A stretch of 64,000 nucleotides of DNA from CAXBNB01 sp049115735 (GTDB lineage: Bacteria; Bacteroidota; Bacteroidia; Cytophagales; Cyclobacteriaceae): the NCBI GenBank assembly GCA_049115735.1, contig JAGDZP010000004.1, positions 248,001-312,000 on the forward strand. Reading direction: 5' to 3'. The position numbers were made by a program, and so were the translations under genes. Of this stretch, positions 17,506-26,508 are shown in pieces. Each line of letters starts with the position of its first letter. Positions within the stretch are counted from its first letter, which is position 1. A model generated the notes under the pieces. The model had not been told where the DNA came from. It made no database searches and saw nothing but the letters and a program-made list of their open reading frames with translations.

Positions 17506-18594
17506 ATGGACATCTGCCTTATTTTCAATTTTCACACGCCGATCATTCTTAACAACTATTCTTTTTTCGATATAGGTAGGGAAAGCGAGTACTTCGATCA
17601 ACAGGAAACTAAAAAGGTTTTTTTAAAGAACTATGACGAGATATATGGCCCGCTCATCAACACCATTTTAGACACAGCCAGTAGAAAGGATTCCAGCTTT
17701 TCGCTAAGTTTTTCGGGAATTTTCCTTGAGCTAATGGCGCAACATCATGAGGGCATGGTGAAAAAAATAAAGCGAAGGATAGATGCAGGAAAAATAGAAA
17801 TAGTAGGCGGCACTTATTACCACTCCCTATGTTCTTTGTTTTCAGATGATCTATTTTCTATTGAAGCAAAAGAACATCTAAAGCTTATCAAGGAGTTGTT
17901 TGGCGTTAGTCCAACGTGCATGGCCAATACAGAAAACATCTACTCAAACAATCTGGCAGCTAAAATCAATAGTCTTAAATACAAAACCACAATTACCCCC
18001 AAAATCAATTGGTATGTAGGCGATAGTTATCCACACCAGGTATTCATATCGGCTGGAGACAAAAAAGTGTCTTTGTTACTTTCAGATTATCAAATTGGCA
18101 TCAATCTACTTTCTGCAGGATCAGTCATGAAGTTGCTCAAGGATGACACTTTGAAAAACAAGCTGGTGGTGAGCCAGGTTGAGCCTGAACGACTAGTGGA
18201 AAATAAAGACTGGGTAAAGGCTTTTAATCAAATCAAAAAACGAAGTAATCGGTTGATATCCGTAAGTCAGGCTACCACTGACCACAAGTCACATTCCACC
18301 TATAACATCCCTCAAACCCTAGCCCAAACCAATGATGGATTAGATTTGTCTTATTTTATAGAAAACCCTCTGCAGAAGGAAACCATAGAAAAGCTTAGGA
18401 CTATCTCACAAAAACTCAACCTCAAAAAAGACAAGCATCTGGCCATTGACCTAAGGATATTAAGTGCCTCAGAGAATTTATTGGGAATGTGCACCCGCCT
18501 GGACCATCTGGAAGTTACATCCCCTTACGATCAATATCTGAGCATTATGAATATCCTTTCTGATCTGGAGCTTAGGTTGTTGCAGGGGAAATAG
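17506..18594 (+). CDS. GH57-like protein with incomplete catalytic motifs
   Basis: A 362-residue protein resembling the N-terminal barrel of GH57 amylases. Recognisable are LIFNFHTPI (family region 1, usually H-x-H-Q-P), GGTYYHSLCSL at 101-111 (usually G-E-T-Y-Y-H-S-L) and CMANTENIYSNN with Glu143 at the nucleophile position. I cannot find the region carrying the catalytic Asp (usually D-x-E-T-F-G-E-H), and the protein is shorter than typical GH57 enzymes. It may be a non-catalytic partner of the GT4 protein encoded 6 bp upstream, or a highly divergent hydrolase. Membership is fairly sure; activity is doubtful. Confidence 0.72.
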   Translation: MDICLIFNFHTPIILNNYSFFDIGRESEYFDQQETKKVFLKNYDEIYGPLINTILDTASRKDSSFSLSFSGIFLELMAQHHEGMVKKIKRRIDAGKIEIVGGTYYHSLCSLFSDDLFSIEAKEHLKLIKELFGVSPTCMANTENIYSNNLAAKINSLKYKTTITPKINWYVGDSYPHQVFISAGDKKVSLLLSDYQIGINLLSAGSVMKLLKDDTLKNKLVVSQVEPERLVENKDWVKAFNQIKKRSNRLISVSQATTDHKSHSTYNIPQTLAQTNDGLDLSYFIENPLQKETIEKLRTISQKLNLKKDKHLAIDLRILSASENLLGMCTRLDHLEVTSPYDQYLSIMNILSDLELRLLQGK

Positions 18595-18610
18595 AGTTTA
18601 ATACCAGTCT

Positions 18611-18690
18611 TTCTTATTTAAATTTTTTATACAATTCTTAATTAAAGAATTTCTTATTTAAGTTTTTCATCATTTTCTTAAATAAGGACT
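18611..18690. repeat. 40-bp imperfect tandem repeat upstream of fic
   Basis: Two 40-bp units, 18611-18650 and 18651-18690, both start with TTCTTATTTAA and contain a second TTCTTA 24 bp in. TTCTTA therefore occurs at 18611, 18635, 18651 and 18675. The second element of each unit is near-palindromic (TTCTTAATTAAAGAA; CTTAAATAAG). The block ends about 30 bp before the fic ATG, where an autoregulatory operator would be expected. Confidence 0.75.
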
Positions 18691-18721
18691 ACCTTTGATT
18701 AAATCAACATTAAGTTATAGC

Positions 18722-19855
18722 ATGCAAGACTATGTTTCTGGTAAGTATATTAAGCAAGGCTCATATAGGAGTTTTCAACCAGCGAAAATTTCCAGGGAAT
18801 GGCAGATAGATAACATGGAACTGCTTAAACTACTCAGTCAGGCAGACCGACAATTGGGTAGATTAGATATGTACTCGGAATATATACCAAATATAGATCT
18901 TTTCATTAGCATGCATGTCCTTAAAGAAGCCACGCAATCAAGCAAAATTGAAGGTACTAAAACAAACATTGAAGAAGCCCTTCTTGATAAAGAAGATATC
19001 TCAGAAGAAAAACGAGACGACTGGGAAGAGGTACAGAACTATATTTCTGCACTTAAAATGGCAATCAACAAATTAGAAGAGTTGCCTTTTTCCTCCCGCC
19101 TAATCAAACAAACTCATAAAACCCTACTTTCTGGAGTCAGAGGTAAACACAAATTACCTGGGGAATTTAGAACCAGTCAAAATTGGATTGGTGGAGCTAC
19201 AATATCCGATGCAACATTTATTCCTCCAATACATCCCACAATTGACGAATACATGAGTGACCTTGAGAAATTCGCTCATAGTCAAGATTACTACTTTCCC
19301 GAGCTTCTCAAAATAGCTCTTATACATTATCAATTTGAAACCATCCACCCATTTCTTGATGGTAATGGTAGGGTAGGAAGGTTAATGATAACCCTTTATT
19401 TAGTTGAAAAGGGAATTTTAAAAAAACCAATCCTCTATTTATCTGATTTCTTCGAAAGAAATAGAAGCATCTACTATGATAACCTAATGAGAGTTAGAGA
19501 AAAAAATGATATCATACAATGGTTCAAGTTCTTCTTAGTAGGCGTAGTTGAAACCGCCAAAAGTAGCATTTCGACATTCGATAAAATACTAAAACTTCAG
19601 CAAGATATAGAAACTAGAATTCAAAGCTTAGGAAGTCGATCTACCAATGCCAACTCCATTGTAAAGGAATTATACCAACATCCGATTATTTATGCTCAAA
19701 AGGCCAAGGAATATACAGGGTTGTCCTTGCCGTCGATTTATAAGTTATTGGAAGATCTTGAAAGCCTGAAAATCTTGGATGAAGTGACAGGAGGGAAACG
19801 TGGGAAAATTTACTTCTTCAGAGAATACATAAGCTTATTTAGCGAGGAGAACTAA
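18722..19855 (+). CDS. Fic family protein (class II, self-inhibited) with C-terminal winged helix
   Basis: A 377-residue Fic protein from ATG 18722; a TTG at 18695 could extend it by 9 residues. An N-terminal inhibitory helix is present: Ser73-x3-Glu77-Gly78 in QSSKIEGT, the class II pattern. The catalytic motif HPFLDGNGRVGR (His209) is complete, so the enzyme should AMPylate a protein Tyr, Ser or Thr. The C-terminus (KEYTGLSLPSIYKLLEDLESL, then GGKRGKIYFF) looks like a winged helix that could bind the 40-bp repeat upstream. No antitoxin gene is adjacent. Flanking genes are unrelated, suggesting an isolated, possibly mobile module. Confidence 0.9.
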   Translation: MQDYVSGKYIKQGSYRSFQPAKISREWQIDNMELLKLLSQADRQLGRLDMYSEYIPNIDLFISMHVLKEATQSSKIEGTKTNIEEALLDKEDISEEKRDDWEEVQNYISALKMAINKLEELPFSSRLIKQTHKTLLSGVRGKHKLPGEFRTSQNWIGGATISDATFIPPIHPTIDEYMSDLEKFAHSQDYYFPELLKIALIHYQFETIHPFLDGNGRVGRLMITLYLVEKGILKKPILYLSDFFERNRSIYYDNLMRVREKNDIIQWFKFFLVGVVETAKSSISTFDKILKLQQDIETRIQSLGSRSTNANSIVKELYQHPIIYAQKAKEYTGLSLPSIYKLLEDLESLKILDEVTGGKRGKIYFFREYISLFSEEN

Positions 19856-19958
19856 GAAATGGTCTGTCAGAAGTTGTCTCGGTTTATCCACAGATGAGGA
19901 AACCCACGACTCTAGGTAGGAACGGTGAAAAGAAATTACTAAATCAGGGAATTTAGAC

Positions 19959-20684
19959 TCAATTGCTTTTTGCGGCCAACAAAAAATTCGGTTTACTCAG
20001 TATCAGAAAAATTGCCGCTGAAATGCCAGCAGATCCGAAGGCCATACACATCACCATGATTTGATAATGTACAGCAATAAGCGGAGAAATACCGGAGAGG
20101 ATTTGTCCCGTCATCATGCCGGGTAAGGAAACAAGGCCCACTGCAAACAGTGAATTGGTAATGGGAATCAATGCTGTTTTTATGGCTTTGTTTCAGGCAG
20201 CCACATAGTCTGGGTTTCGCTCAAGTTCCGAAACCATCCTTTCACCAGCCAGGCTCACGCTATTCATTGAATTGGCAAAAATCATCCCGGCTAAGGGAAT
20301 TATATATTGCGGTAGGTACCAGGGGTCTAGCAACAATACACCTTGCGCTATTAACAGTAGAACAGAAACTCCCCCGATCACAATTGATACAAAAGCTTTC
20401 AGATACAACTCTTTCCGTTTTTCGCTCAGAGTACGTAGTGCAATCCAACTAGAAGAGAATAGCATCACTGCCAAAACACCAATAACAACCCAAGCCTGAT
20501 CAGCTTCAAAAATGTAGGTCAGTACATAGCCAATTAGAATCAGCTGAATTAGCATCCTGAAAAACGCCCATGCAGAAGTCTTTATCTCCATTTGCCATTT
20601 CCATAAAATGAAAATGACCACCACGACAGGAATGAAAGCTACCAAAAGATTGGTAACCGAAATTGTCTCAATTGAATTGCCCAT
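19959..20684 (-). pseudogene. fetB: fetB-like (UPF0014) ABC permease interrupted by an in-frame TGA
   Basis: Read without a break, the 726-bp frame gives a 241-residue FetB-type iron-export permease with its several membrane helices and the family signature VGLVSLPGMMTGQIL. A TGA at 20193-20195 (codon 164) splits it into 163 residues ending PDYVAA and a 76-codon remainder in the same frame (NKAIKTALIPITNS onward). No frameshift is needed. The partner ATPase FetA, normally adjacent, is not seen. The best reading is a recently inactivated gene; a sequencing error or readthrough cannot be excluded from sequence alone. Confidence 0.85.
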
Positions 20685-20771
20685 GATTGAAGCCCTTTAA
20701 TTCGATGAAATAAATACGAAATAAAGCTATAAAGCCTAAATCAGGATCAGGAATAAATGGACTTGTATTAT

Positions 20772-23462
20772 TTATTCATCCTTAAGGGAATCAACTGGAT
20801 TAGCCCTTGCTGACTTGAAAGTCTGATAACCTATTGTTAGTATAGAAACCAAGAGCATCGCTAACCCCGCTATTGCAAAAATATGCCACGGTATTGGAGC
20901 TTGGTGCTCAAAATCTTGCACCCATTGCATCATTAAGTACCACGAAAGCCCCGAAGCAATTATGAAACCTAATACTAACAATTTGATAAATTCAGTGGAC
21001 AGCAGGACCATGATTGCGGAGACTGAGGCACCCATCACTTTTCTAATGCCAATCTCCTTGGTTTTGCGTTCCACAACATACGCAACCAAGCCGGTTAGTC
21101 CTAAGCCGGCAATGATAATGGCCAGAATAGCGTAAAAACCAGTCATTTGTCCCAGCCGTTTTGATGGCTCAAAAATGGTTTCAAACCGTTGGTCCAGAAA
21201 GTAATAGTTCATTGGCAGACCCGGGTTAACAGCTTGCCACTTTTCTTCCATATCCACCAGCAGTTGAGGTAATTCTTCCGGCTTTAGATCATCTCTAAAG
21301 GAAATAGACATTTCACGGTTTTTGCGGTAGTAATTATTATAGTTGAAGAAAATAGCCATTGGCAGTTGCTGCCAATTAATTTCGGTCTGAAAATCGTCAA
21401 CAACTCCTAAAATTTTAGCCTTGAATTCAGGGTAAATAAGCTGCCTTCCAATAATCTCGTTAGGATCAGAGAAATCGAACCTCTCAGCTAATGAACGGCT
21501 AACTACTGTGCAGATCGTGTGATCTTTTGAATCGTCAAAATTCCTTCCAGCTACGAATTTCAGCCCGTAGATATCCGCAAAATTTTCATCTGCCACCCAA
21601 AAGCTAATTTTTGATTTTGCCTCTAAGCCTTCAATCTTGAAATTGTCATCCCCATCCCAAATGTATGGAGGAGAATCGGTAGATATGGATGCGTTTTTTA
21701 TTTCAGGGAGGTTAAGTAAATCATTCTTAAAAGATTTGGCTGATTCTCCTAATCTATCCACATGCTGAACAACGATGATATTATTTCGGTTGAAGCCCAG
21801 ATCCATATCCAGCCAAAATCCGACTTGGTTTTTGATGAATAGTGACGTAGCTATAAGGGCTATGGATATAGCGAATTGAAGCGTTACCAGGGAGTTTCTC
21901 ACCAAAGTACCTCCTGAATTTGAAGACGATTTACCCTTCAATGCGCTAACTGGACTGAAGGCCGAAAGATAAAACGCAGGGTAGATTCCAGCCAAGAGAC
22001 CCGTCAAAAGAGTGAACCCTATAAAAGGCAATAGAACAACAGGATTGAAAATTGACCAGTACATTATTTCTAACCCAAATAAAGTATTGATCTGCTCGAT
22101 AAAGAGTCGCAATATTCCAAAACTTAGCACCAATGCCAGCAAACAGAATAGCATTGACTCTAAATTGAACTGCCAGATGAGGCCACCTCTATTGGAGCCG
22201 AGCACCTTTCGCACACCCACTTCCTTAGCCCTTCGAGTTGCCTTGGCAGTCGCCAGGTTCACGAAGTTGATTATGGACAACAGCAAGATAAGTGCAGCAA
22301 TTGATGAGATGATATAAATACTTTTTATATCTCTTGTTTCACTTAGCCTCGAGAATACCTTGCCACCGCTTAAATGAATATCCAAAAGGGGTTGCATATA
22401 CAAGTCCCAGGTTTCTCCCGTTTCTAAAAATTCTTTGTAAGTCATACCTCGATACTTAACCAAGAAGGGTTCGAGATATTTAGCAGGAACGTCTGCCACC
22501 TTATCCGCCACCAGGGCGGGATCCGCATCTGCCCGCAAAACACCGAAAGCGACAAAAGTTGTCCATATCCATGAATCGTGTGACCAATTCAACCGCTTGA
22601 TGGAAGACATAGATATCAACATATCGAATGTCACATGGGATTTATTTGGGGTATCCTCGGCCACCCCTGTTACCTGAAAAGTACCCTTCACTTCGTCATC
22701 CTCAATCTGTATTTGTTTACCAAGAACATCAAGAGAATTAAAATACCTATAGGCTGACTCTTCGGTTAAAACCACACTATTCGGTTTATCCAGGGCTGTT
22801 TCCGGGTTACCTTTTACCAATGGAAAAGTAAAAACCTCAAAGAATGTTGAATCCACAGCGCGTATCCCGTCTTCTTCGAATATTACCTTCTTATCCTCTA
22901 CCAAAGTACTGAAAAGGGGAATGTTTTCCAGGGGATGTATTCGACACATCGTCTCAAATTCGGGAATCTCATCCTTGACAGCAGCCATTACAGCTGGACC
23001 TGTGGAACCGAATAACACGTCCGCTTCTCCCCAGATAAAAGTCTGGTTGATTCGATAGATCCGATCTGCCTTTTCATGGAATTTGTCATATTGAAATTCA
23101 CCCTGTACATATAGATAGGCATACAAGCAGGCAGTCAGACCAATGGCCAGGCAAAAGATATTAAGCATCGTAAATGCTTTTTCACGATGGGCATTTCTAA
23201 TGGCCATCTTCAAATAATTCTCAAACATTCCGTAATTATTTAGTTGATATGCTCCCTCTAGCTTTTTCAATGCGAAAGGTCTTAGAAAGTTAAACACATG
23301 AAACCAGTAGAATAGCTTGCGCTTCCATACGGGCTTGTCCTGAAGTTCTTCATGGTACTCATATAGGTCTCCAAGGATTTCTTCCAATAGTTCTCCTTTG
23401 AGAAACCAGGACAGGAATCTCTCGGCTGATTTAGAAGTTATGTTGTCAGTATCTTGATTCAC
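20772..23462 (-). CDS. FtsX/MacB-type permease with N-terminal prefix domain (cassette 1)
   Basis: An 896-residue inner-membrane permease. The first ~80 residues form the cytoplasmic prefix domain (AERFLSWFLKGELLEEILGDLYEYHEEL). A first membrane helix near 100-120 follows, then a MacB-type periplasmic domain, an FtsX core with VGVRKVLGSNRGGLIWQF near 420, and a second copy with IGIRKVMGASVSAIMVLL near 800, ending NPVDSLKDE. Such two-module permeases move or sense envelope substrates together with an ABC ATPase, but none is encoded here. The gene starts 4 bp after the PadR gene 23467-23799, so the pair is co-transcribed and presumably PadR-controlled. Confidence 0.9.
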   Translation of the reverse strand: MNQDTDNITSKSAERFLSWFLKGELLEEILGDLYEYHEELQDKPVWKRKLFYWFHVFNFLRPFALKKLEGAYQLNNYGMFENYLKMAIRNAHREKAFTMLNIFCLAIGLTACLYAYLYVQGEFQYDKFHEKADRIYRINQTFIWGEADVLFGSTGPAVMAAVKDEIPEFETMCRIHPLENIPLFSTLVEDKKVIFEEDGIRAVDSTFFEVFTFPLVKGNPETALDKPNSVVLTEESAYRYFNSLDVLGKQIQIEDDEVKGTFQVTGVAEDTPNKSHVTFDMLISMSSIKRLNWSHDSWIWTTFVAFGVLRADADPALVADKVADVPAKYLEPFLVKYRGMTYKEFLETGETWDLYMQPLLDIHLSGGKVFSRLSETRDIKSIYIISSIAALILLLSIINFVNLATAKATRRAKEVGVRKVLGSNRGGLIWQFNLESMLFCLLALVLSFGILRLFIEQINTLFGLEIMYWSIFNPVVLLPFIGFTLLTGLLAGIYPAFYLSAFSPVSALKGKSSSNSGGTLVRNSLVTLQFAISIALIATSLFIKNQVGFWLDMDLGFNRNNIIVVQHVDRLGESAKSFKNDLLNLPEIKNASISTDSPPYIWDGDDNFKIEGLEAKSKISFWVADENFADIYGLKFVAGRNFDDSKDHTICTVVSRSLAERFDFSDPNEIIGRQLIYPEFKAKILGVVDDFQTEINWQQLPMAIFFNYNNYYRKNREMSISFRDDLKPEELPQLLVDMEEKWQAVNPGLPMNYYFLDQRFETIFEPSKRLGQMTGFYAILAIIIAGLGLTGLVAYVVERKTKEIGIRKVMGASVSAIMVLLSTEFIKLLVLGFIIASGLSWYLMMQWVQDFEHQAPIPWHIFAIAGLAMLLVSILTIGYQTFKSARANPVDSLKDE

Positions 23463-23466
23463 CAGA

Positions 23467-23799
23467 CTAGATTTTATTCACCGCCAGTTCCGGTATTTGC
23501 TGCCAAAGGTTGACTTTCAAATCACGGCTCTTTTCCAAAACCTTTTTGCCTGCCGCGGTTATGGTAAAAATCCGCTTTCTACGCCCTCCACGAGATTCCG
23601 TAGCACCACCAAGGCTTGACTCGATGAAGCCCTTGCTCTCCAGGCGATTGACTGTTCCATGTACGGCACCAATGGTTACAGTTCGGTCTGCTTGCTCCTT
23701 GAGTGCCTTTCGGATGGCTAGCCCATAAGCGTCTTCCTTGAGCATGATGATTAGGAGCAGGATCAGCTCCTCAAATTCGCCAATAGTCTCTTTTCCCAT
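23467..23799 (-). CDS. PadR family transcriptional regulator (cassette 1)
   Basis: A 110-residue PadR-type winged-helix repressor. It opens MGKETIGEFEELILLLIIML and has the recognition region GAVHGTVNRLESKGFIES and the wing RGGRRKRIFTITAAGKKVL. It lacks a long C-terminal dimerisation domain, as in the short PadR class. It directly precedes permease 20772-23462. Two operator-like dyads lie upstream of its start (23806-23870), so autoregulation is likely. The inducer is unknown. Confidence 0.9.
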   Translation of the reverse strand: MGKETIGEFEELILLLIIMLKEDAYGLAIRKALKEQADRTVTIGAVHGTVNRLESKGFIESSLGGATESRGGRRKRIFTITAAGKKVLEKSRDLKVNLWQQIPELAVNKI

Positions 23800-23805
23800 T
23801 TTCTA

Positions 23806-23870
23806 TTTGTTATATAAAGTATAACAAACATACGGAAAGTATTTTAATATGTTATATAAAGTATAACAAA
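23806..23870 (-). promoter_or_regulatory. Promoter with paired PadR operators (cassette 1)
   Basis: Two copies of the dyad TTGTTATA-N5-TATAACAA lie at about 23807-23827 and 23850-23870, starts about 43 bp apart. On the minus strand the -7 element TATGTTTG (23825-23832) overlaps the edge of the proximal dyad, and the distal one covers the place where a -33 element should be. Repressor bound at both would block RNA polymerase. Confidence 0.75.
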
Positions 23871-23916
23871 TAGGCGAGAATTGCTGGAAATCACTCTAAA
23901 AACAGGTTGTTGTGTA

Positions 23917-26508
23917 CTAATCGTCCTTCAGGCACTTAACTGGATTGGCCATGGCTGCCCTTAGTGTTTGGAAGCTGACAGTCAGCCAGGCTATGGCTAT
24001 CGACAATAGTGCAGCGCCAGCAAAAAACGACCAACCAAGATGGATCTTGTAAGCAAAGTTTTCCAGCCAATTATTACCAATGTAGTAAGAAAACGGAATA
24101 GCAATGACTATAGCTGCCAAAACCATTTTGGTGAAGTCTGCGGTAAGTAAGTAAACAATTTTCCAAACACCAGAGCCTAATACTTTTCTTATGCCTATCT
24201 CCTTTACCCTCCGCTCTGTGGTATGTGCTGCCAGGCCAAAAAGTCCAAGGCATGAAATCAAGATTGCCAATACGGCAAAATATTTAGACAAACTGGCCAC
24301 CCGATCTTCGGATGCATAAAGTGCCTGATAGTCCTGGTCAAGAAATCTAGGTTGAAAAGGATAGCCGGCATTAAAATCGGAATAAAGGTCTTCAATATTA
24401 TCCAAAACTTGCGATCCCATCTCTTTGCTCAGTTTGGCCATTATAAAATGGGTCTTTTCTGGTGTGCACAAAAATATGGTGGGTGCTACCTGGCTATGCA
24501 GTGAGGTAAGGTTAAAGTCCTTAACTACTCCAATGATCATTTTTTCACCTTCATAATGTCTGATCGTTTTCCCAATCGGGTCTGTCATATTCATAGCTTT
24601 CAGGGCTGATTCATTTACAATGGCAGCATCTTTGTCCGTGATGAATGCTTCTGAAAAGTCACGCCCCTCAAGGAGCTTGATGTCGATTAGGTCCAGGGTC
24701 TCATAGCCTGATCGGATCTCCCAAAACTGAACCTGATCTTCCTTGGTCTTTCCAGGCCAACTAACTCCTCCGGTCGAATTTCCTCCCCCGACCATAAAAC
24801 CGGACTGTGCTGCATTCTTTATACCTGGCAGCTTTTGCAACTCTTTTACAAAAGCTTTTGAATCAGCTAGAAGTTTGCCTTCTCGTTCGAAATACACCAA
24901 ATTATCCCTGTCATAACCCAGGTTTTTATTTCTCACAAAATCCATTTGAAAATGAACTACACCAACTCCAACAATCAGAATGATTGACAAGGTGAATTGC
25001 ACCACAACCAATATTTTTCTACCCCATATTTCACCGCCCCTGGATGCAACATTTCCCTTTATGGCTTTTACTACATTGAATCCTGATAAGTACAGAGCAG
25101 GATAGCTTCCTGCCAGCAGGCCAACCACAAACAGAATGCATGCCATAGCAACTATCAGCTGCCACGAGAAAGCCAACTCCAGGTCTTTTTGAGTTAAAAA
25201 ATTAAATTGTGGAAGTAAGACAAAAACAAACACAAGTCCGAGAATCATAGACATGGTACTGAGGAGAACCGACTCTGTGAAGTATTGCCCCATCAAAGAA
25301 ATTTTTGAAGCACCAATTGATTTTTTGACTCCAATCTCTTTTGTTCTTTGAGATGCGCATGCCGTAGATAGATTGATGAAATTGATACTCGCGATGAGCA
25401 ATATAAAAACAGCTACTATAGAAAATAGGTTTACATAATCTATGCGTCCACCAGCTTGTATTCCTTGTTCATATTTACTTTTTAGGTACATATCTGAAAA
25501 CCTGGTCAGGAACAAGGTCACATCATCACTGTTTTGGTTTTCTTGCAAAATTTGATCGATTTTCTTTTCTACTAAAGAAATATCCGAGGATGGATTAAGT
25601 ACCACCGCCACTCTGCCGTAGTAGTTTGTCCAATTTTTGTAGGTTATCAACTCATCATGAAAATAATCCCAGTTCATTAAAAAATCGAATTTTTCAGAAG
25701 CCTGGGGAGGAAGATCTTTCATAATGCCCCTCACTTCTAAAGTTTTTTGTTTGTCCCAATAATGCCATTCCATCAATTTACCAACAGCATCTTTTGTTTG
25801 AAATAGCTTTTCAGCAAGGGATTCTGTGATTACTATTCCATTCTTATCGGATAGCGCTGTGCCTGGATTTCCAGCAACAAGGCCATAAGTAAACACCTCG
25901 AAAAAATCCTCGCCGGCAAATTTCCCATTGGCTTTTAACGAAAGCTCATCTGTGGTAAGTGTATATTCATGAGCATCAGTAAAAGCAACGCTTTTTGCAA
26001 CTTCAGGAACTGAGGCTTGAATTTCATCCAAAAGCAATCCCGGTACTCCTTTCCAGGTCTCTATACCATTGGCATTGGTATGGTTTGACATGACCTGGTA
26101 GAGGCTTTTATTATTTACATGAAATTGATCCATTGCCATTTCATCAGCCACCCACAAGTAAATGAATAATACACAAGCTAAACCTGTCGATAGACCTGTG
26201 AGATTAATGAAAATGGTACTCTTGTATCGTTTAAAATTTCTAAAAGCGATTAACAAATAATGATTGAGCATGATTAAAAAGTTTGAGTGTGTTGACCAGG
26301 GTTTTTTAATAATGTTTGATCGAAAGAGTTTTAAGACTTGCCATGTATAATGCACCCTCGCTTTTTGAGGAGAATACGTTTCCAGAGAATCCTGAAAAAC
26401 TTCCTCCATGTCACCTTCGATTTCTTCGAGATAGTCCTTTTTTATAAAAAATCGGAGAAAACGTAAAGCCCATTTCGGTGGAGTGATATGGTTGCCCCTA
26501 TCATTCAT
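23917..26508 (-). CDS. FtsX/MacB-type permease with prefix domain (cassette 2, second permease)
   Basis: An 863-residue permease of the same family as its neighbours: prefix domain ITPPKWALRFLRFFIKKDYL and DMEEVFQDSLETYSPQKARVHYTWQVLKLF, a membrane helix near 100, then two MacB-like/FtsX modules (IGVKKSIGASKISLMGQYF, IGIRKVLGSGVWKIVYLL), ending NPVKCLKDD. Its start overlaps the end of permease 26501-29143 by 8 bp, and it has no PadR gene of its own. The two permeases thus sit behind one PadR gene and may form a heterodimer. Confidence 0.9.
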   Translation of the reverse strand: MNDRGNHITPPKWALRFLRFFIKKDYLEEIEGDMEEVFQDSLETYSPQKARVHYTWQVLKLFRSNIIKKPWSTHSNFLIMLNHYLLIAFRNFKRYKSTIFINLTGLSTGLACVLFIYLWVADEMAMDQFHVNNKSLYQVMSNHTNANGIETWKGVPGLLLDEIQASVPEVAKSVAFTDAHEYTLTTDELSLKANGKFAGEDFFEVFTYGLVAGNPGTALSDKNGIVITESLAEKLFQTKDAVGKLMEWHYWDKQKTLEVRGIMKDLPPQASEKFDFLMNWDYFHDELITYKNWTNYYGRVAVVLNPSSDISLVEKKIDQILQENQNSDDVTLFLTRFSDMYLKSKYEQGIQAGGRIDYVNLFSIVAVFILLIASINFINLSTACASQRTKEIGVKKSIGASKISLMGQYFTESVLLSTMSMILGLVFVFVLLPQFNFLTQKDLELAFSWQLIVAMACILFVVGLLAGSYPALYLSGFNVVKAIKGNVASRGGEIWGRKILVVVQFTLSIILIVGVGVVHFQMDFVRNKNLGYDRDNLVYFEREGKLLADSKAFVKELQKLPGIKNAAQSGFMVGGGNSTGGVSWPGKTKEDQVQFWEIRSGYETLDLIDIKLLEGRDFSEAFITDKDAAIVNESALKAMNMTDPIGKTIRHYEGEKMIIGVVKDFNLTSLHSQVAPTIFLCTPEKTHFIMAKLSKEMGSQVLDNIEDLYSDFNAGYPFQPRFLDQDYQALYASEDRVASLSKYFAVLAILISCLGLFGLAAHTTERRVKEIGIRKVLGSGVWKIVYLLTADFTKMVLAAIVIAIPFSYYIGNNWLENFAYKIHLGWSFFAGAALLSIAIAWLTVSFQTLRAAMANPVKCLKDD

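Noticed and set aside
19959..20684. Selenocysteine or recoded TGA in fetB
   Set aside because: No selenocysteine insertion hairpin is evident and the family has no known selenoprotein; a nonsense mutation is simpler.
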